A stretch of DNA of 64,000 nucleotides from Alteromonas aquimaris (GTDB lineage: Bacteria; Pseudomonadota; Gammaproteobacteria; Enterobacterales; Alteromonadaceae): positions 296,072 through 360,071 of the forward strand of contig NZ_JAPFRD010000010.1 of NCBI RefSeq assembly GCF_026183695.1. The letters are read 5' to 3'. The notes under the pieces were generated by a model. It ran no database searches and was not told the origin of the DNA. It saw nothing but the letters and a program-made list of their open reading frames with translations. This document shows, one piece after another, positions 8,394-18,072 of this stretch; within the stretch, counting starts at the first letter, position 1; each line of letters opens with the position of its first letter. The position numbers and the translations under genes are program-made.

Positions 8394-11197
8394 GGCGTTA
8401 CCGTTTCCAAGTCAGCAATTGTTTTATGTACACAGCGGCTTAGACGTTCAAAAAGAATATCTTCTTCGTCGGCCAGTGGGCCACACATAATCCATTGCCC
8501 CAATACTGTCTCAAAATCGGCGACATGATTTTGCTCCATTTTCGCGGCTAACTGTTCGAGGTTTATTTGCTTACGCTCGTCTTGCGCATCCTCCGGACTA
8601 TCTATCCCGGTTATCCACTCTAATGTGGTAGTTAAGTACGCTCGGCTCTTGCCCACAGTTTGCCTTTGATCGGTAAACCAATTTTGCTGCTTTTTATCCA
8701 GTTTTTCCCATACTTCTTTCGGAATGGAAAAGTTGGGAGAATTAATTCCCTGATAAACTGGGATAGCGGTTAATAACGCGTTCAATTGCTGTTGTTTGCC
8801 AATATTTTGTTTTCGCTTTTCAACGTGTCGTGCTGTTTTAACTAACCCTGCCCAGGCGTTTTTGATAGCTTTGTCATTATGTAATCCAGTGGCTTCAATG
8901 GCTGATTCAAGCTCACCAAGCGTTTGTTGACTATCTGAGGTATCTTTTTCAATAAGTGTGTGGTTGAAAGATTGAATTTGCCCCAATAATGACGCTTTTT
9001 TCTGCGCGTAGTCATCCTTTATTTGATTTTCTCTTGCTTTGACCCGGGTGAAAACTTCATCGTTAACGGCACGAAAGGCTCGCCATAACTTATTTTCATC
9101 CTTTTTACCGGCATAACCAATCGCTTTCCATTGTAATTGAGCCTGTTTGGCAGACTCAGCCGCCTCATCAAGGTTTTCATTATCCCTCTGAGCTTTAATT
9201 TGCTCTATTAACTGTTGTTTACGACGGCGATTGTCTTGATACCAATGACTGACTTTTGAGGAAATTGGTCTAAGCACCTCTTCCCAATTTCGTTTCATCT
9301 TATGCCAAGTTTCGCTGTCGAGCCGCCCCTCTTGGCGCCAACGGGTCACAAGCTTCTCATACTGCGCGGCTAGCGACTCTATATCAGTATTAATATCAAT
9401 ATCGCGCGCTTCTTCAATAAGCTGTTGACGATTATGTCTAGTTTGTTCGCGAAGCTTTTCTTGTTCTTCATAATGCAGTCTGCATGGCGCAAAGGCCCGT
9501 TCGATCAGCTCATCAAACTGCATAGCTTGTTCATCATCTTTTTCAGGGGAGCCAAGACTTTGCCATTGTTTCCGTAAATACTTCACTTTTTCGGCACGCT
9601 CTTTTATGGAGCCAATAGGCTCTGCTATAAGCGCTTTTGCCTGTTCGATGAGTTCAGGTCGACGCGGTTTTGCAAGGTAATTTTTCCATTCTTCTAACCT
9701 TTGGACACTCTCACGAACCGTCTCAAAACGATAAGCCAGAGAAGTACGCTGTTTCTCAGATAATTTTTTCAGGTTCGCTTCCAACTTGGTAAATTTAACA
9801 ATGGCGGCGTTAAATTTACCTTTATCGATTAAGCTGGCAATTGCATTTATCTGCTGACGGCAGGTTTTTCCCAACTCAGCTTGCCGTGAGTCCGCTTCAT
9901 CAACTTTCTTTTTCCATCGTTTAGAAATGGAACGCCATAAATGACTGAGGTCAGCAGGCATACCAGGAAAGGACTCTGCTAATTTCGCCCAACTTTGCCT
10001 TAATTGCTGCTGACGCTCTAATTTTTCATTAAAAGCGATGTCTTTATTTTCAATTAACGCTGTTGACTGATGAATGATCTCTTTGGCTTGGGCGTAATTG
10101 CCGCGCAAAGCTGTGATGTTAGCCACTGTATCGGTCACCTTATCGGCTACCGCAATAAACTTCTGCTGAGGAAAATCATCACTAAAAGATTCCGCTTGCT
10201 GAACTTCCTGATAGAGGTGGTCGCGTTTATCTTCCGCTTCCTTAATGGTTTTTTGTAGTGAAGATTCCTCAACCACTAATAATTCATCTAATAGCGTGGC
10301 CAAATCGTCATTTAAGTGATGCAGACTTGATAGCCGATGCGCTTGTTCCAACGCTTGTTGCTGGCGTTCCCACTCGGGTGCCAGGTTAGTTAAAACTTTT
10401 TCTACTCGCCCATTAATGCGACTATATTTCTCTTCAATCTCATCTTTCTGAACGTTTGATAAAACATTAAAGTCCTGACTGAGCTGCTGATATTCTTCTA
10501 CAAGCACTCGACGCTGATTCGTAATATTTTCATAATCAGTGCGCTCTGCCAGCGCTTGTAGCTTAGATAATACAAATGTAGTTTGCTGTATCACTTTGAC
10601 CGGTTTCTCTTGGTCATGTTTTAACTGTTCCAGTCGCCGTTTTATCGCATCAGCAAAGTCTTTATCGGTCGTTTTAGCTTTGAGCTTTTGTAGTACTTTT
10701 TTATCGTGCGCTGATGTTAACCAGATTTTCTGCAAACTGGGTGTTGCGTACTGGTTGATGAATTTCAACGTAAACGATGAGCTATTTATTTTTTCCAACA
10801 AGCTTAGAGTGATTTCATCAGATTGCGTTTGGGGATGTTGGTTAAGATACTGAATTCGAAGCTCGTTATTTGCGCTCTCCATTAAATAGGCTGTGCATTC
10901 TTTCTCTGCGAGTTTGAAATGACTTTGACCCAGTATTGCTTCTTCAACAAAACGCTGTGACTCACGTTTAACAAAAGGATCACGCGCAATTTGAGCCATT
11001 TTCTGCCACAACGCAAATGAGGAGAGTTTTCGCAATGCGGCTAAGGAGACATGTGGGTCTTCATCATTGAAAGCAAGTTCGTGTAAAGCTTGCTTGTCCT
11101 GCGGCGTTGAGGGGTCTAGCGAGTCAATAGCAACAATACGTTTCTGTGGATCAGCACTTTTATGCGATGAAGAAAATAGACGCTTAAAGATCTTCAT
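8390..11197 (-). CDS. Large DUF349 repeat protein
   Basis: This 935-aa, highly charged and mostly helical protein carries several DUF349 repeats. These are units of the type EEWKxxxR.xxLWxxFRxxxDxxF; copies are visible around LQWKAIGYAGKKDENKLWRAFRAVNDEVFTR and KQWQSLGSPEKDDEQAMQFDELIERAF. No signal peptide or membrane segment is visible, so it should be cytosolic with long coiled coils. An N-terminal segment of about 120 residues (ALHELAFNDEDPHVSLAALRKLSS) resembles HEAT-like helical repeats. DUF349 function is unknown. The start overlaps the end of yeaC by 14 bases and the end overlaps the 71-aa gene by 4. Confidence 0.88.
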   Translation of the reverse strand: MKIFKRLFSSSHKSADPQKRIVAIDSLDPSTPQDKQALHELAFNDEDPHVSLAALRKLSSFALWQKMAQIARDPFVKRESQRFVEEAILGQSHFKLAEKECTAYLMESANNELRIQYLNQHPQTQSDEITLSLLEKINSSSFTLKFINQYATPSLQKIWLTSAHDKKVLQKLKAKTTDKDFADAIKRRLEQLKHDQEKPVKVIQQTTFVLSKLQALAERTDYENITNQRRVLVEEYQQLSQDFNVLSNVQKDEIEEKYSRINGRVEKVLTNLAPEWERQQQALEQAHRLSSLHHLNDDLATLLDELLVVEESSLQKTIKEAEDKRDHLYQEVQQAESFSDDFPQQKFIAVADKVTDTVANITALRGNYAQAKEIIHQSTALIENKDIAFNEKLERQQQLRQSWAKLAESFPGMPADLSHLWRSISKRWKKKVDEADSRQAELGKTCRQQINAIASLIDKGKFNAAIVKFTKLEANLKKLSEKQRTSLAYRFETVRESVQRLEEWKNYLAKPRRPELIEQAKALIAEPIGSIKERAEKVKYLRKQWQSLGSPEKDDEQAMQFDELIERAFAPCRLHYEEQEKLREQTRHNRQQLIEEARDIDINTDIESLAAQYEKLVTRWRQEGRLDSETWHKMKRNWEEVLRPISSKVSHWYQDNRRRKQQLIEQIKAQRDNENLDEAAESAKQAQLQWKAIGYAGKKDENKLWRAFRAVNDEVFTRVKARENQIKDDYAQKKASLLGQIQSFNHTLIEKDTSDSQQTLGELESAIEATGLHNDKAIKNAWAGLVKTARHVEKRKQNIGKQQQLNALLTAIPVYQGINSPNFSIPKEVWEKLDKKQQNWFTDQRQTVGKSRAYLTTTLEWITGIDSPEDAQDERKQINLEQLAAKMEQNHVADFETVLGQWIMCGPLADEEDILFERLSRCVHKTIADLETVTP

Positions 11198-11471
11198 GTT
11201 TAAACCGCGCGATAGAGTCTGGTTGCGAGGGAGACAGCTCGCGTCTAAATTCTTGTTTAGATTTATGAACTATTTCCCCATGTTCATTTACTGTCATGTG
11301 CTCTGCTGATCTGGCAATTTTCGCCTGATACAGCATAACTGCTTGCATACAGCTCTCAAGCTGCGGTTCGGAAAGACGACTGCCATCGCCCCATTTACCC
11401 GTCTCTACAGCCTCCTGAATACGCTCAAAAACCTCAGGGGTCATCGCCGAAAGTAAAGCATCTAAATTCAT
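11184..11471 (-). CDS. yeaC: YeaC family protein (DUF1315)
   Basis: The 95-aa protein matches the YeaC/DUF1315 family throughout: MNLDALLSAMTPEVFERIQEAVE, then GKWGDGSRLSEPQLESCMQAVMLYQAKI and HMTVNEHGEIVHKSKQEF. Function is unknown. In E. coli yeaC sits beside msrB, gapA and yeaD. All four occur in this window, but here yeaC has moved into an operon with the DUF349 gene. It overlaps its neighbours on both sides (4 bases with the zinc-ribbon gene, 14 with DUF349). Confidence 0.9.
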   Translation of the reverse strand: MNLDALLSAMTPEVFERIQEAVETGKWGDGSRLSEPQLESCMQAVMLYQAKIARSAEHMTVNEHGEIVHKSKQEFRRELSPSQPDSIARFKHEDL

Positions 11472-11797
11472 GATGAAAATCGTTTGATGATTAAAATACG
11501 AATGCGATTTACAATGTACCAGACAAAGCCTACCACAGACATGAGCACGGCAATATTATAATGCAGCTCATCCTGCCTTGCGCCTCCCCAATACATGAAG
11601 GCAAACCCTGCGACGAACAATAACATCGCGATCATGGATTGGGTTTGGATACTATTCAGCTTTTTAAACCGATTAAGCTGCTTTTTTCTAACGATATCTT
11701 CATCGGTAGCTTGACCTAAGTTAAAGCCACAATGTTGGCAGGTGTCCGCCTTATCTGAAATTTTTTTGGTGCATGAAGGACAATCAATGAGTGCCAT
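11468..11797 (-). CDS. Zinc-ribbon small membrane protein
   Basis: The 109-aa protein begins with a zinc ribbon, CPSCTKKISDKADTCQHCG (Cys6, Cys9, Cys20, Cys23). A basic linker follows, then two hydrophobic helices (MIAMLLFVAGFAFMYWGG and YNIAVLMSVVGFVWYIV), and the protein ends with a basic tail. The ribbon should face the cytosol. It is the first gene of the operon with yeaC, DUF349 and the 71-aa gene, with AGGAGAAGG a few bases before the ATG. The exact role is unknown. Confidence 0.78.
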   Translation of the reverse strand: MALIDCPSCTKKISDKADTCQHCGFNLGQATDEDIVRKKQLNRFKKLNSIQTQSMIAMLLFVAGFAFMYWGGARQDELHYNIAVLMSVVGFVWYIVNRIRILIIKRFSS

Positions 11798-11974
11798 ACC
11801 TTCTCCTATGTTGACTAAATTATAAAGGTAGTGGTAACGGACGTATAGTTGTACTTTTCACCCTAAGTATTATCTAAATGAGACTTAGGATGTTTCGTTT
11901 AGCTTTGACAAACAGTTCTTAAACGGGCTGGAGGACCTACCACTAGATGGTCCTACAGCACACGCAGACGATAA

Positions 11975-13633
11975 CTATTTACCGTACTTCTTCCAATACT
12001 CGTTGACTGTTTGTTTCATTTCCTTACTTAAGAGCATGATGCCAAATAAGTTAGGTAACGTCATTACAACGATGGCGACAGCGGAAAGCGCCCACACCAG
12101 GGTAGTATCAGAAAACGAAGCCCACACAAAACCAGCTACATAGATAACTCGGTAAGGCATAACTGATTTAGGCCCAAACAGATACGTCATCGCTCGATCA
12201 CCATAATAAGACCAGGCTATGGCAGTCGAGAAGGCGAACAACATCAGCCCGATAGACACAATATATTGTCCATATTCGCCGAAATACCCACGCGTAAACG
12301 CAATAGTCGTTAGCGGAGCCGAGTGCACTAAAGACTTTCCGCTGACAATTAAGTTGTCCTTAATTGGTTTCCCGTTTTCAATTTTCAACGAGCCTGTGAA
12401 TGGGTCATCTCCCCCAAATGAATATTTGACATCCTCAGCAATCGAGCGGGCATTAATCAAGGTAAACCCTTCACTTACTGCTACCCCATTGACGACCGAT
12501 ATCGTGCCGGTGAAAGGCTTAACCTGACTATCAACCCGTTCATTGACGAGAGCATAAAGTTGAGCGACATCATCTTCATTAGTTTCTTCGTAGGCTCCTT
12601 CAATGAACAGCATATCGGAACGATCAAAAACATTTTCATGTTTTTCTTTCCAGACCCCAGAAGATAGAATAACCAGACCGGTAATAGTACAAATCAAGAT
12701 CGTGTCAATGAACGGCTCAAGAAGCGACACCATACCTTCCGACGCTGGTTCTTTTGTTTTCGCAGCGGCGTGAGCGATTGGCGCAGAACCTTGACCTGCT
12801 TCGTTGGAAAACAAGCCCCGGTTCACACCACGATTAAAGGCGTAGGCTAACGACGCACCTAAAAAGCCGCCAGCAGCGGCTGAGCCGGTAAACGCGTCGC
12901 CAATAACCGCCATGAAAGACGGCCCAATATTTTCAAGATTTGCGAAAATAACCGCTAATGCACCAATAAGGTAAATGACTGCCATCAGCGGCACAACTTT
13001 CGCCGTTACCGCCGCAATACGCTTAATTCCGCCAAGAATCACCAGGGCCAGTAAAATACCTAAAACACTCCCTACTAACAGGGGATCTACACCAAATGTA
13101 GCTTCAAGACTGCTTGCAATACCATTACTTTGCGGTAAGTTACCGGTGCCAAAAGAACTGATAACCGTTGCCACGGCGAATGCCACTGCCAGCCATTTCA
13201 TGTTGAGGCGACGGTCCATATAATACATGGGACCACCAGCCATAGTTCCGTCTTCTGTTTTGACCCGATATTTATGCGAAAGCGTTACTTCTACAAATTT
13301 CGTCGTCATTCCGAGAAAAGCTGTTGCCCACATCCAGAACAATGCAGCCGGTCCACCTAAAAATATAGCGAACGCAACCCCACTAATATTACCTGTTCCC
13401 ACAGTGCCAGAAAGAGCGGTAGTTAAGGCTCTGAAATGGGTGGTATCGCCCGGATCACCAGCGTGATCAAATTTGCCCGTTACGACCAACCAAGCGTGTT
13501 TGAAAAAACGAATCTGGGGAAACTTTAAATAAATCGTAAAAAACAAACCCACACCAAGCAGAACAAATGGAAACCACCCTGCGCCGCCGAGCATCGAATC
13601 CAGTAAAAGCAAGAAACTATATAAACTCTCCAA
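11975..13633 (-). CDS. AGCS-family sodium:alanine/glycine symporter with an insertion
   Basis: This 552-aa inner-membrane protein belongs to the alanine/glycine:cation symporter family. Family signatures are clear: [55 protein letters not shown] and [16 protein letters not shown]. About 8-11 membrane helices can be traced. Between the helix ending VILSSGVW (about residue 328) and the segment [14 protein letters not shown] (about 440) there is a hydrophilic insertion of roughly 110 residues, absent from the standard family pattern as I know it. It is a single-gene unit with about 175 bases to each neighbouring operon side. Confidence 0.92.
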   Translation of the reverse strand: MESLYSFLLLLDSMLGGAGWFPFVLLGVGLFFTIYLKFPQIRFFKHAWLVVTGKFDHAGDPGDTTHFRALTTALSGTVGTGNISGVAFAIFLGGPAALFWMWATAFLGMTTKFVEVTLSHKYRVKTEDGTMAGGPMYYMDRRLNMKWLAVAFAVATVISSFGTGNLPQSNGIASSLEATFGVDPLLVGSVLGILLALVILGGIKRIAAVTAKVVPLMAVIYLIGALAVIFANLENIGPSFMAVIGDAFTGSAAAGGFLGASLAYAFNRGVNRGLFSNEAGQGSAPIAHAAAKTKEPASEGMVSLLEPFIDTILICTITGLVILSSGVWKEKHENVFDRSDMLFIEGAYEETNEDDVAQLYALVNERVDSQVKPFTGTISVVNGVAVSEGFTLINARSIAEDVKYSFGGDDPFTGSLKIENGKPIKDNLIVSGKSLVHSAPLTTIAFTRGYFGEYGQYIVSIGLMLFAFSTAIAWSYYGDRAMTYLFGPKSVMPYRVIYVAGFVWASFSDTTLVWALSAVAIVVMTLPNLFGIMLLSKEMKQTVNEYWKKYGK

Positions 13634-13681
13634 CTTGAGTCCCTCTTCTTATTATTTATTGTTGTAGTTAAAAAATAATTA

Positions 13682-14812
13682 TTATTTGGTTAATTCACGA
13701 ACTACCGCACCGATTGCAATCAACAGGTCTTCACCAAGTTGCTGACAACGCGGCACTGACCACCCATAGTCAGCGTCTGGTAAATTTTTGTTATCCTTAA
13801 ACGGCATCTCAAAAGTATATGCCATGCACCTGAATTTCTCTGCCACCGCACTGGATGCAACAGTTAAATTCGCCTGTCCTGGTTCATCTTTAGGGTAACC
13901 AAATTCGTCTTGAAATTCGGGTGTAACATTTAATAAGGCGTTTTTAAATGTATCTTCAAGGTGTTTAAGCGCATCATCGTAACTGGGGATGCCTTCGCTA
14001 CCTGCGACAAAGTTGTAAGGTAATGCTTCATCGCCATGCAAATCAAGATAGATATCTACGCCTGAACGCTGCATAGCATCTAACACATAATATACTTCCG
14101 GGCTTTTTTCCAACGAGGGAGTTGCCCATTCTCGATTAAGGTTGCTACCGACGGCATTAGTGCGCAAGTGACCTCGCGCGCTTCCATCGGGATTCATGTT
14201 GGGAACTACATAGAAAACGGCTTGTTGAAGTAATTGACGCGCTACCCCATCCTGATCATCCAGTAGGCGATAGACTAAACCTTCAGCACACCATTCCGCC
14301 ATGGTTTCACCCGGGTGTTGGCGAGCGGTAATCCAAACTTTCTTTTTCTCAGGGCTTTCCTCGCCAATGACCAACATAGACAAATCGCGGCCATCTAATG
14401 TTAGCCCTAACAACCTGTGTTCACACTGCGGAAAGACTTGAGCATCATGAATAAAATCAAGGTGGCGTTCATAGCTATATGGAATGAAATACGCAAAGTA
14501 GACCGATGGTTCCTCAAGATTAATGGAGAATGTGAGATTGTTCCCATCAAACTGAGACCCCACTCTGAACCATTCCTGTCGATCGTAGGAGGCCAAAACG
14601 TTATATTCTTTCCAACCATCAGGGTAAGCGGACTTGGCTAGATCAGTAAGAGTAATTTTATGTTCGACAAATTGCTCGGAGAAGAGACGAAAATGAAACC
14701 ATTGATAAAACTCTGACTGATTGTCTTTGTTGATGGATAAAACGATGTTATCGGGAGATTCGGCTTGAATGACACGAATATTGCCACTGTCGAATTGACT
14801 TGAAATATGCAT
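13682..14812 (-). CDS. M14-family zinc carboxypeptidase (cytosolic carboxypeptidase type)
   Basis: This protein of about 376 aa belongs to the M14 metallocarboxypeptidases, in the bacterial group related to cytosolic carboxypeptidases (CCP6-like). It has an N-terminal beta-sandwich (1-130) and the catalytic domain. Zinc ligands are visible as HPGE (His166, Glu169) and DLHGDE (His259), the substrate-binding NLNREW motif is near residue 226, and the catalytic glutamate is in YTFEMPF (Glu335). I chose the ATG at 14812 because MHISSQFDSGNIRV matches the usual family start and AGGCAGGG precedes it; the frame is open to a GTG at 14857. The substrate is unknown. Confidence 0.88.
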   Translation of the reverse strand: MHISSQFDSGNIRVIQAESPDNIVLSINKDNQSEFYQWFHFRLFSEQFVEHKITLTDLAKSAYPDGWKEYNVLASYDRQEWFRVGSQFDGNNLTFSINLEEPSVYFAYFIPYSYERHLDFIHDAQVFPQCEHRLLGLTLDGRDLSMLVIGEESPEKKKVWITARQHPGETMAEWCAEGLVYRLLDDQDGVARQLLQQAVFYVVPNMNPDGSARGHLRTNAVGSNLNREWATPSLEKSPEVYYVLDAMQRSGVDIYLDLHGDEALPYNFVAGSEGIPSYDDALKHLEDTFKNALLNVTPEFQDEFGYPKDEPGQANLTVASSAVAEKFRCMAYTFEMPFKDNKNLPDADYGWSVPRCQQLGEDLLIAIGAVVRELTK

Positions 14813-14975
14813 AAGCCCTGCCTTTTTCCTTGTTTTAATTGCGCGGTAATTTAGCACATTCTTATCTCACAATGCCATGCTATACAGGGAATAATACTTC
14901 GCCTAAATGCACCACGTACACTGAAAGTCTGCATACATAGCTGTTTCCGAATCAATTAAAGCAGCCCTAGAGTCG

Positions 14976-15004
14976 AAAAAGCCGACATCATAGGGTCGGC
15001 TTTT
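14976..15004 (-). terminator. Terminator after the extended GAPDH gene
   Basis: The arms AAAAGCCGAC (14977-14986) and GTCGGCTTTT (14995-15004) form a 10-bp stem with an 8-nt loop. On the minus strand the stem is followed by a T run. It lies about 30 bases past the stop of the GAPDH gene at 15033. Confidence 0.85.
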
Positions 15005-15032
15005 AATCAGAGTACTTAGTTAAGTGTGCGTG

Positions 15033-16478
15033 TTATGCTGGCAATGTAGGGAATGTCAAACCCGCCATATCCATCACACATCGCATTACCTGGCAGCTAT
15101 AACCAAACTCGTTATCATACCAAACGTAAAGCGTGATGCGGTTGCCCGCTACGATAGTCGCCTGTGAATCAACCACTGATGCAGCACGAGACCCAACTAC
15201 ATCTGTCGATACAATTTCAGTGCTTGCGGTGTAGTCGATTTGGTGTTGCAAAGGTGAGAACAGAGCGGTATTACGCAGGAATTCATTAACCGCTAATTTA
15301 TCAGTTTCTTTTGCTAAATTAAGATTCAGGATAGCCAGTGAAACATTCGGGGTAGGAACACGAATCGCATTCCCAGTAAGCTTACCTTCCAATTGGGGGT
15401 AGGCCTTCGCAACAGCCTTAGCAGCACCAGTTTCAGTGATAACCATATTCAATGGGGCACTGCGACCACGGCGCTCCGCTTTGTGGAAGTTATCGATCAG
15501 GTTTTGATCGTTGGTATACGAATGCACGGTTTCCACATGGCCATTCTCAATTCCATATTCTTCATCCAACGCTTTAAGCACAGGTGTAATGGCATTGGTG
15601 GTACAGCTTGCTGCAGAGATAATCGTATCTTCCGGTTTGATATCGTCATGATTAACGCCGTGTACGATATTCTTAATGTCACCTTTACCCGGCGCAGTCA
15701 GAATCGCTTTTGCCGTGCCCTTTGCTTTAAGATGTAAGCCTAAACCTTCACGGTCACGCCACTTACCCGTGTTATCGACCACGATGGCATTTTCGATACC
15801 ATATTTGGTGTAATCAATTTGATCAGGGCTGTCTGCGTAAATAACCTGAATAAATGCGCCGTTAGCCTTGATAGCCTGACGCTCATGGTCAACGGTGATG
15901 CTGCCATTAAAAGGGCCATGCACAGAATCCCGGCGTAACAAACTAGCCCGCTTCTCGAGATCGCCCTCTTTACCACCTCGTACAACGATGGCGCGAAGAC
16001 GCAGTTTGTTATTCATTCCGTTTCGTTCGATAAGCAGGCGCGCCATTAAACGGCCTATACGCCCAAAACCGTATAAGACAACATCTTTAGGTTGCTGGTC
16101 ATCCCCGCGACCATCAATCGTTGACAATTTATCATTCAAATAGGCCTGAAGATCATCCTGGTCCACTGCGCTACCATAATGAAAATCAAAGGCCAACTTA
16201 CCGATATCAATTTGTGCTGGCGCTAATTGCATCTTACTGATAGCTTCTAAGATAGGAAAGCTTTCACGTAGTCTCAGTTTGATACCTTCGTGTAAACGAA
16301 CTTTACGGTGCGCTTTAATTACATCAATTGCACTGGCGTTTAAAAGTGGACGACCGTATACGGAAATTTCAACGGCGTGATTGCGGTATAATTTACCGAT
16401 CAGCGGCAACATCATTTCAGCGTATTCCTGACGTTCCTGCCAGCTATTTTGCAATTCCTGTTCAAACTGTTGGTTCAT
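15033..16478 (-). CDS. Glyceraldehyde-3-phosphate dehydrogenase, N-terminally extended form
   Basis: The 481-aa protein has a complete GAPDH core: the NAD-binding GFGRIGRL (137-144), the catalytic SCTTNAITPV (Cys292), HSYTNDQNLIDNFHKAERRGRSAPLNM and WYDNEFGYSCQVMR. About 130 extra residues precede the Rossmann fold and include a charged helical region. This long form is known as a second GAPDH in several marine gammaproteobacteria. Standard GAPDHs, such as the gapA copy at 26504, have about 330 residues. It might serve gluconeogenesis or a different cofactor preference, but the sequence alone does not decide. It is monocistronic and ends at a terminator. Confidence 0.93.
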   Translation of the reverse strand: MNQQFEQELQNSWQERQEYAEMMLPLIGKLYRNHAVEISVYGRPLLNASAIDVIKAHRKVRLHEGIKLRLRESFPILEAISKMQLAPAQIDIGKLAFDFHYGSAVDQDDLQAYLNDKLSTIDGRGDDQQPKDVVLYGFGRIGRLMARLLIERNGMNNKLRLRAIVVRGGKEGDLEKRASLLRRDSVHGPFNGSITVDHERQAIKANGAFIQVIYADSPDQIDYTKYGIENAIVVDNTGKWRDREGLGLHLKAKGTAKAILTAPGKGDIKNIVHGVNHDDIKPEDTIISAASCTTNAITPVLKALDEEYGIENGHVETVHSYTNDQNLIDNFHKAERRGRSAPLNMVITETGAAKAVAKAYPQLEGKLTGNAIRVPTPNVSLAILNLNLAKETDKLAVNEFLRNTALFSPLQHQIDYTASTEIVSTDVVGSRAASVVDSQATIVAGNRITLYVWYDNEFGYSCQVMRCVMDMAGLTFPTLPA

Positions 16479-17481
16479 GCTTCTGCCTTCGATTCAAAAG
16501 AAAAATTTTCAACGCATCAGAAAAGATTGTAGGGTAAACTTATTATCCCCTCTGAAGACGAGCGGTATTGTAATTAAACATGATGGGATCACCAAATTGT
16601 TGAGAAGTTTCAAAAACAAGAATAAACACCGTATTTCAACCTGGAATGTTGGTAATTTTTCGACACTTTTAAAAAGGGTGGTCATCGTTTGTGGGGCCCT
16701 TTCATCCCTGTCCGGATGCGAGGAAATCTTTGCGCCCAACATTGCCGATATCTGTAATGATAATCCTCATTTATGCAATGACTTAAATACAGACAGTTGG
16801 TGCCGTTCAGAAAAAGCTGAAATTGTTAATCATAGGTTCAGGTATCAGCAACAGCTTACTTCACAGCAGCAATACAACTTAATGATATTATTTGAAAATT
16901 ACAAAGCGTGCATTACCAAAGCGTCAGGAATCGAACATATTAAATACCGCGAGAAAGAATCTGAAAGGATGAAAGGGGTTATCACCGCGCAGCGTGAGCT
17001 AAAACGCTTATCCAGAGCCACCAGAAATGATCCTCATCCCCTCCTTTCTTATTACCATTGGTCACGGTATGGCGATGAAAAAGCATTAGAACGCTTTATG
17101 ACCGCCAATCGAGAAGGTAAATTAAATACACCTGAATTACTGATTGCCCTAGCCAGCGTACAAGTCAAATATGATTTGGAGCAAACGAGGAAAACCTTGT
17201 TCCAAGCCCTAAGCCTCTATAAAGACGATAAAAACATTGATGTCGAGGTATTCCCGACTTTAGTGACTATTGCTCTGGAACAAGAAAAATATGCGCAAGC
17301 TTATTTGTGGTCAATCGTGGCGGAAGAGTATAAAGCGCAGATAGCAACTAATGACAAACTAGTATGGGCAAAGCGATTTAATTTAGACACGAACCGACTT
17401 GAAGAGATTGCCGACGAGGTTATAGATGCTCTCGATGAGGGTAATTTTGATGCTAGAAAGTTTGCGCTCAATCGAATTTAA
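16477..17481 (+). CDS. DUF2989 family lipoprotein
   Basis: The product looks like a DUF2989 lipoprotein: a hydrophobic stretch VVIVCGALSSLSG ending in a lipobox with Cys81 of the longest frame, then CEEIFAPNIADICNDNPHLCNDLN and a helical, repeat-like region rich in Glu and Lys. The start is uncertain. The ATG at 16477 overlaps the first codon of the divergent GAPDH gene and would give an unusually long leader of 80 residues. A TTG at about 16597-16600 would give a more usual signal peptide. Function is unknown. Confidence 0.72.
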   Translation: MLLPSIQKKNFQRIRKDCRVNLLSPLKTSGIVIKHDGITKLLRSFKNKNKHRISTWNVGNFSTLLKRVVIVCGALSSLSGCEEIFAPNIADICNDNPHLCNDLNTDSWCRSEKAEIVNHRFRYQQQLTSQQQYNLMILFENYKACITKASGIEHIKYREKESERMKGVITAQRELKRLSRATRNDPHPLLSYYHWSRYGDEKALERFMTANREGKLNTPELLIALASVQVKYDLEQTRKTLFQALSLYKDDKNIDVEVFPTLVTIALEQEKYAQAYLWSIVAEEYKAQIATNDKLVWAKRFNLDTNRLEEIADEVIDALDEGNFDARKFALNRI

Positions 17482-17649
17482 CGAAAAAAGATAATCGCAA
17501 TTCAATACAAAACAGACCTGTTTCTGTAATAAAATTTCATGTCCACTTCGTGCAATAAATTTTTTACACTACTTATTACTTTATATAATGGATGATTCAG
17601 CTTCCCACTTGGAAGCTTACGCAACCTGAGAACCGTTTGTGGTAAAATG

Positions 17650-18048
17650 CTACCCTTTTATTTGCTTCTCCCCTGCCGGGTTGAATGATAAAGAGACAGA
17701 ATTTACACAATAACGTTGTCCAGTCGGTTGAGGTCCATCAGGGAAGACATGGCCTAAATGCGCATCGCACCTTTTACAATAAATTTCCACACGATGCATA
17801 CCATGACTATCGTCCTCACGAAATCCGACATTTTCTGCTTCTGCCTGATCGTAAAACGAAGGCCAGCCACACCCCGTATCATATTTAGTTTCGGATTTAA
17901 AAAGGGTAGCTTCACAACATTTACATACGTATTCGCCCTCTCGCTCTTCATTCAGCAAGACTCCCGTGAAAGGGTGCTCCGTGCCCCCTAAACGACAAAT
18001 ACGATATTCATCTTTTGAAAGTTTGTTTTTCCAATTGTGGTGTGTCAT
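17650..18048 (-). CDS. msrB: Peptide-methionine (R)-S-oxide reductase
   Basis: MsrB reduces methionine-R-sulfoxide in proteins. The 132-aa protein has the two zinc-binding CxxC pairs (Cys42/Cys45 and Cys91/Cys94), the substrate-binding segment TGCGWPSFYD, and the catalytic cysteine in RYCVNSVSL (Cys114). There is no signal peptide, so it acts in the cytosol. It lies 24 bases downstream of gnd on the same strand and is probably co-transcribed with it. Confidence 0.97.
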   Translation of the reverse strand: MTHHNWKNKLSKDEYRICRLGGTEHPFTGVLLNEEREGEYVCKCCEATLFKSETKYDTGCGWPSFYDQAEAENVGFREDDSHGMHRVEIYCKRCDAHLGHVFPDGPQPTGQRYCVNSVSLSFNPAGEKQIKG

Positions 18049-18072
18049 CGCACATTCCTGCTAACTCAATAA

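Noticed and set aside
11925..11965. Possible terminator after the AGCS gene (AGGACC/GGTCCT)
   Set aside because: Only six paired bases, an alternative inner pairing competes, and no T run follows.
16756..16775. Fur-box-like AT stretch (TGATAAT) in the DUF2989 gene
   Set aside because: Lies inside a coding region and matches only part of the Fur consensus.
17599..17617. AGCTTCC/GGAAGCT hairpin between the DUF2989 gene and msrB
   Set aside because: Seven paired bases with no T run; too weak to call a terminator, though it lies between convergent genes.
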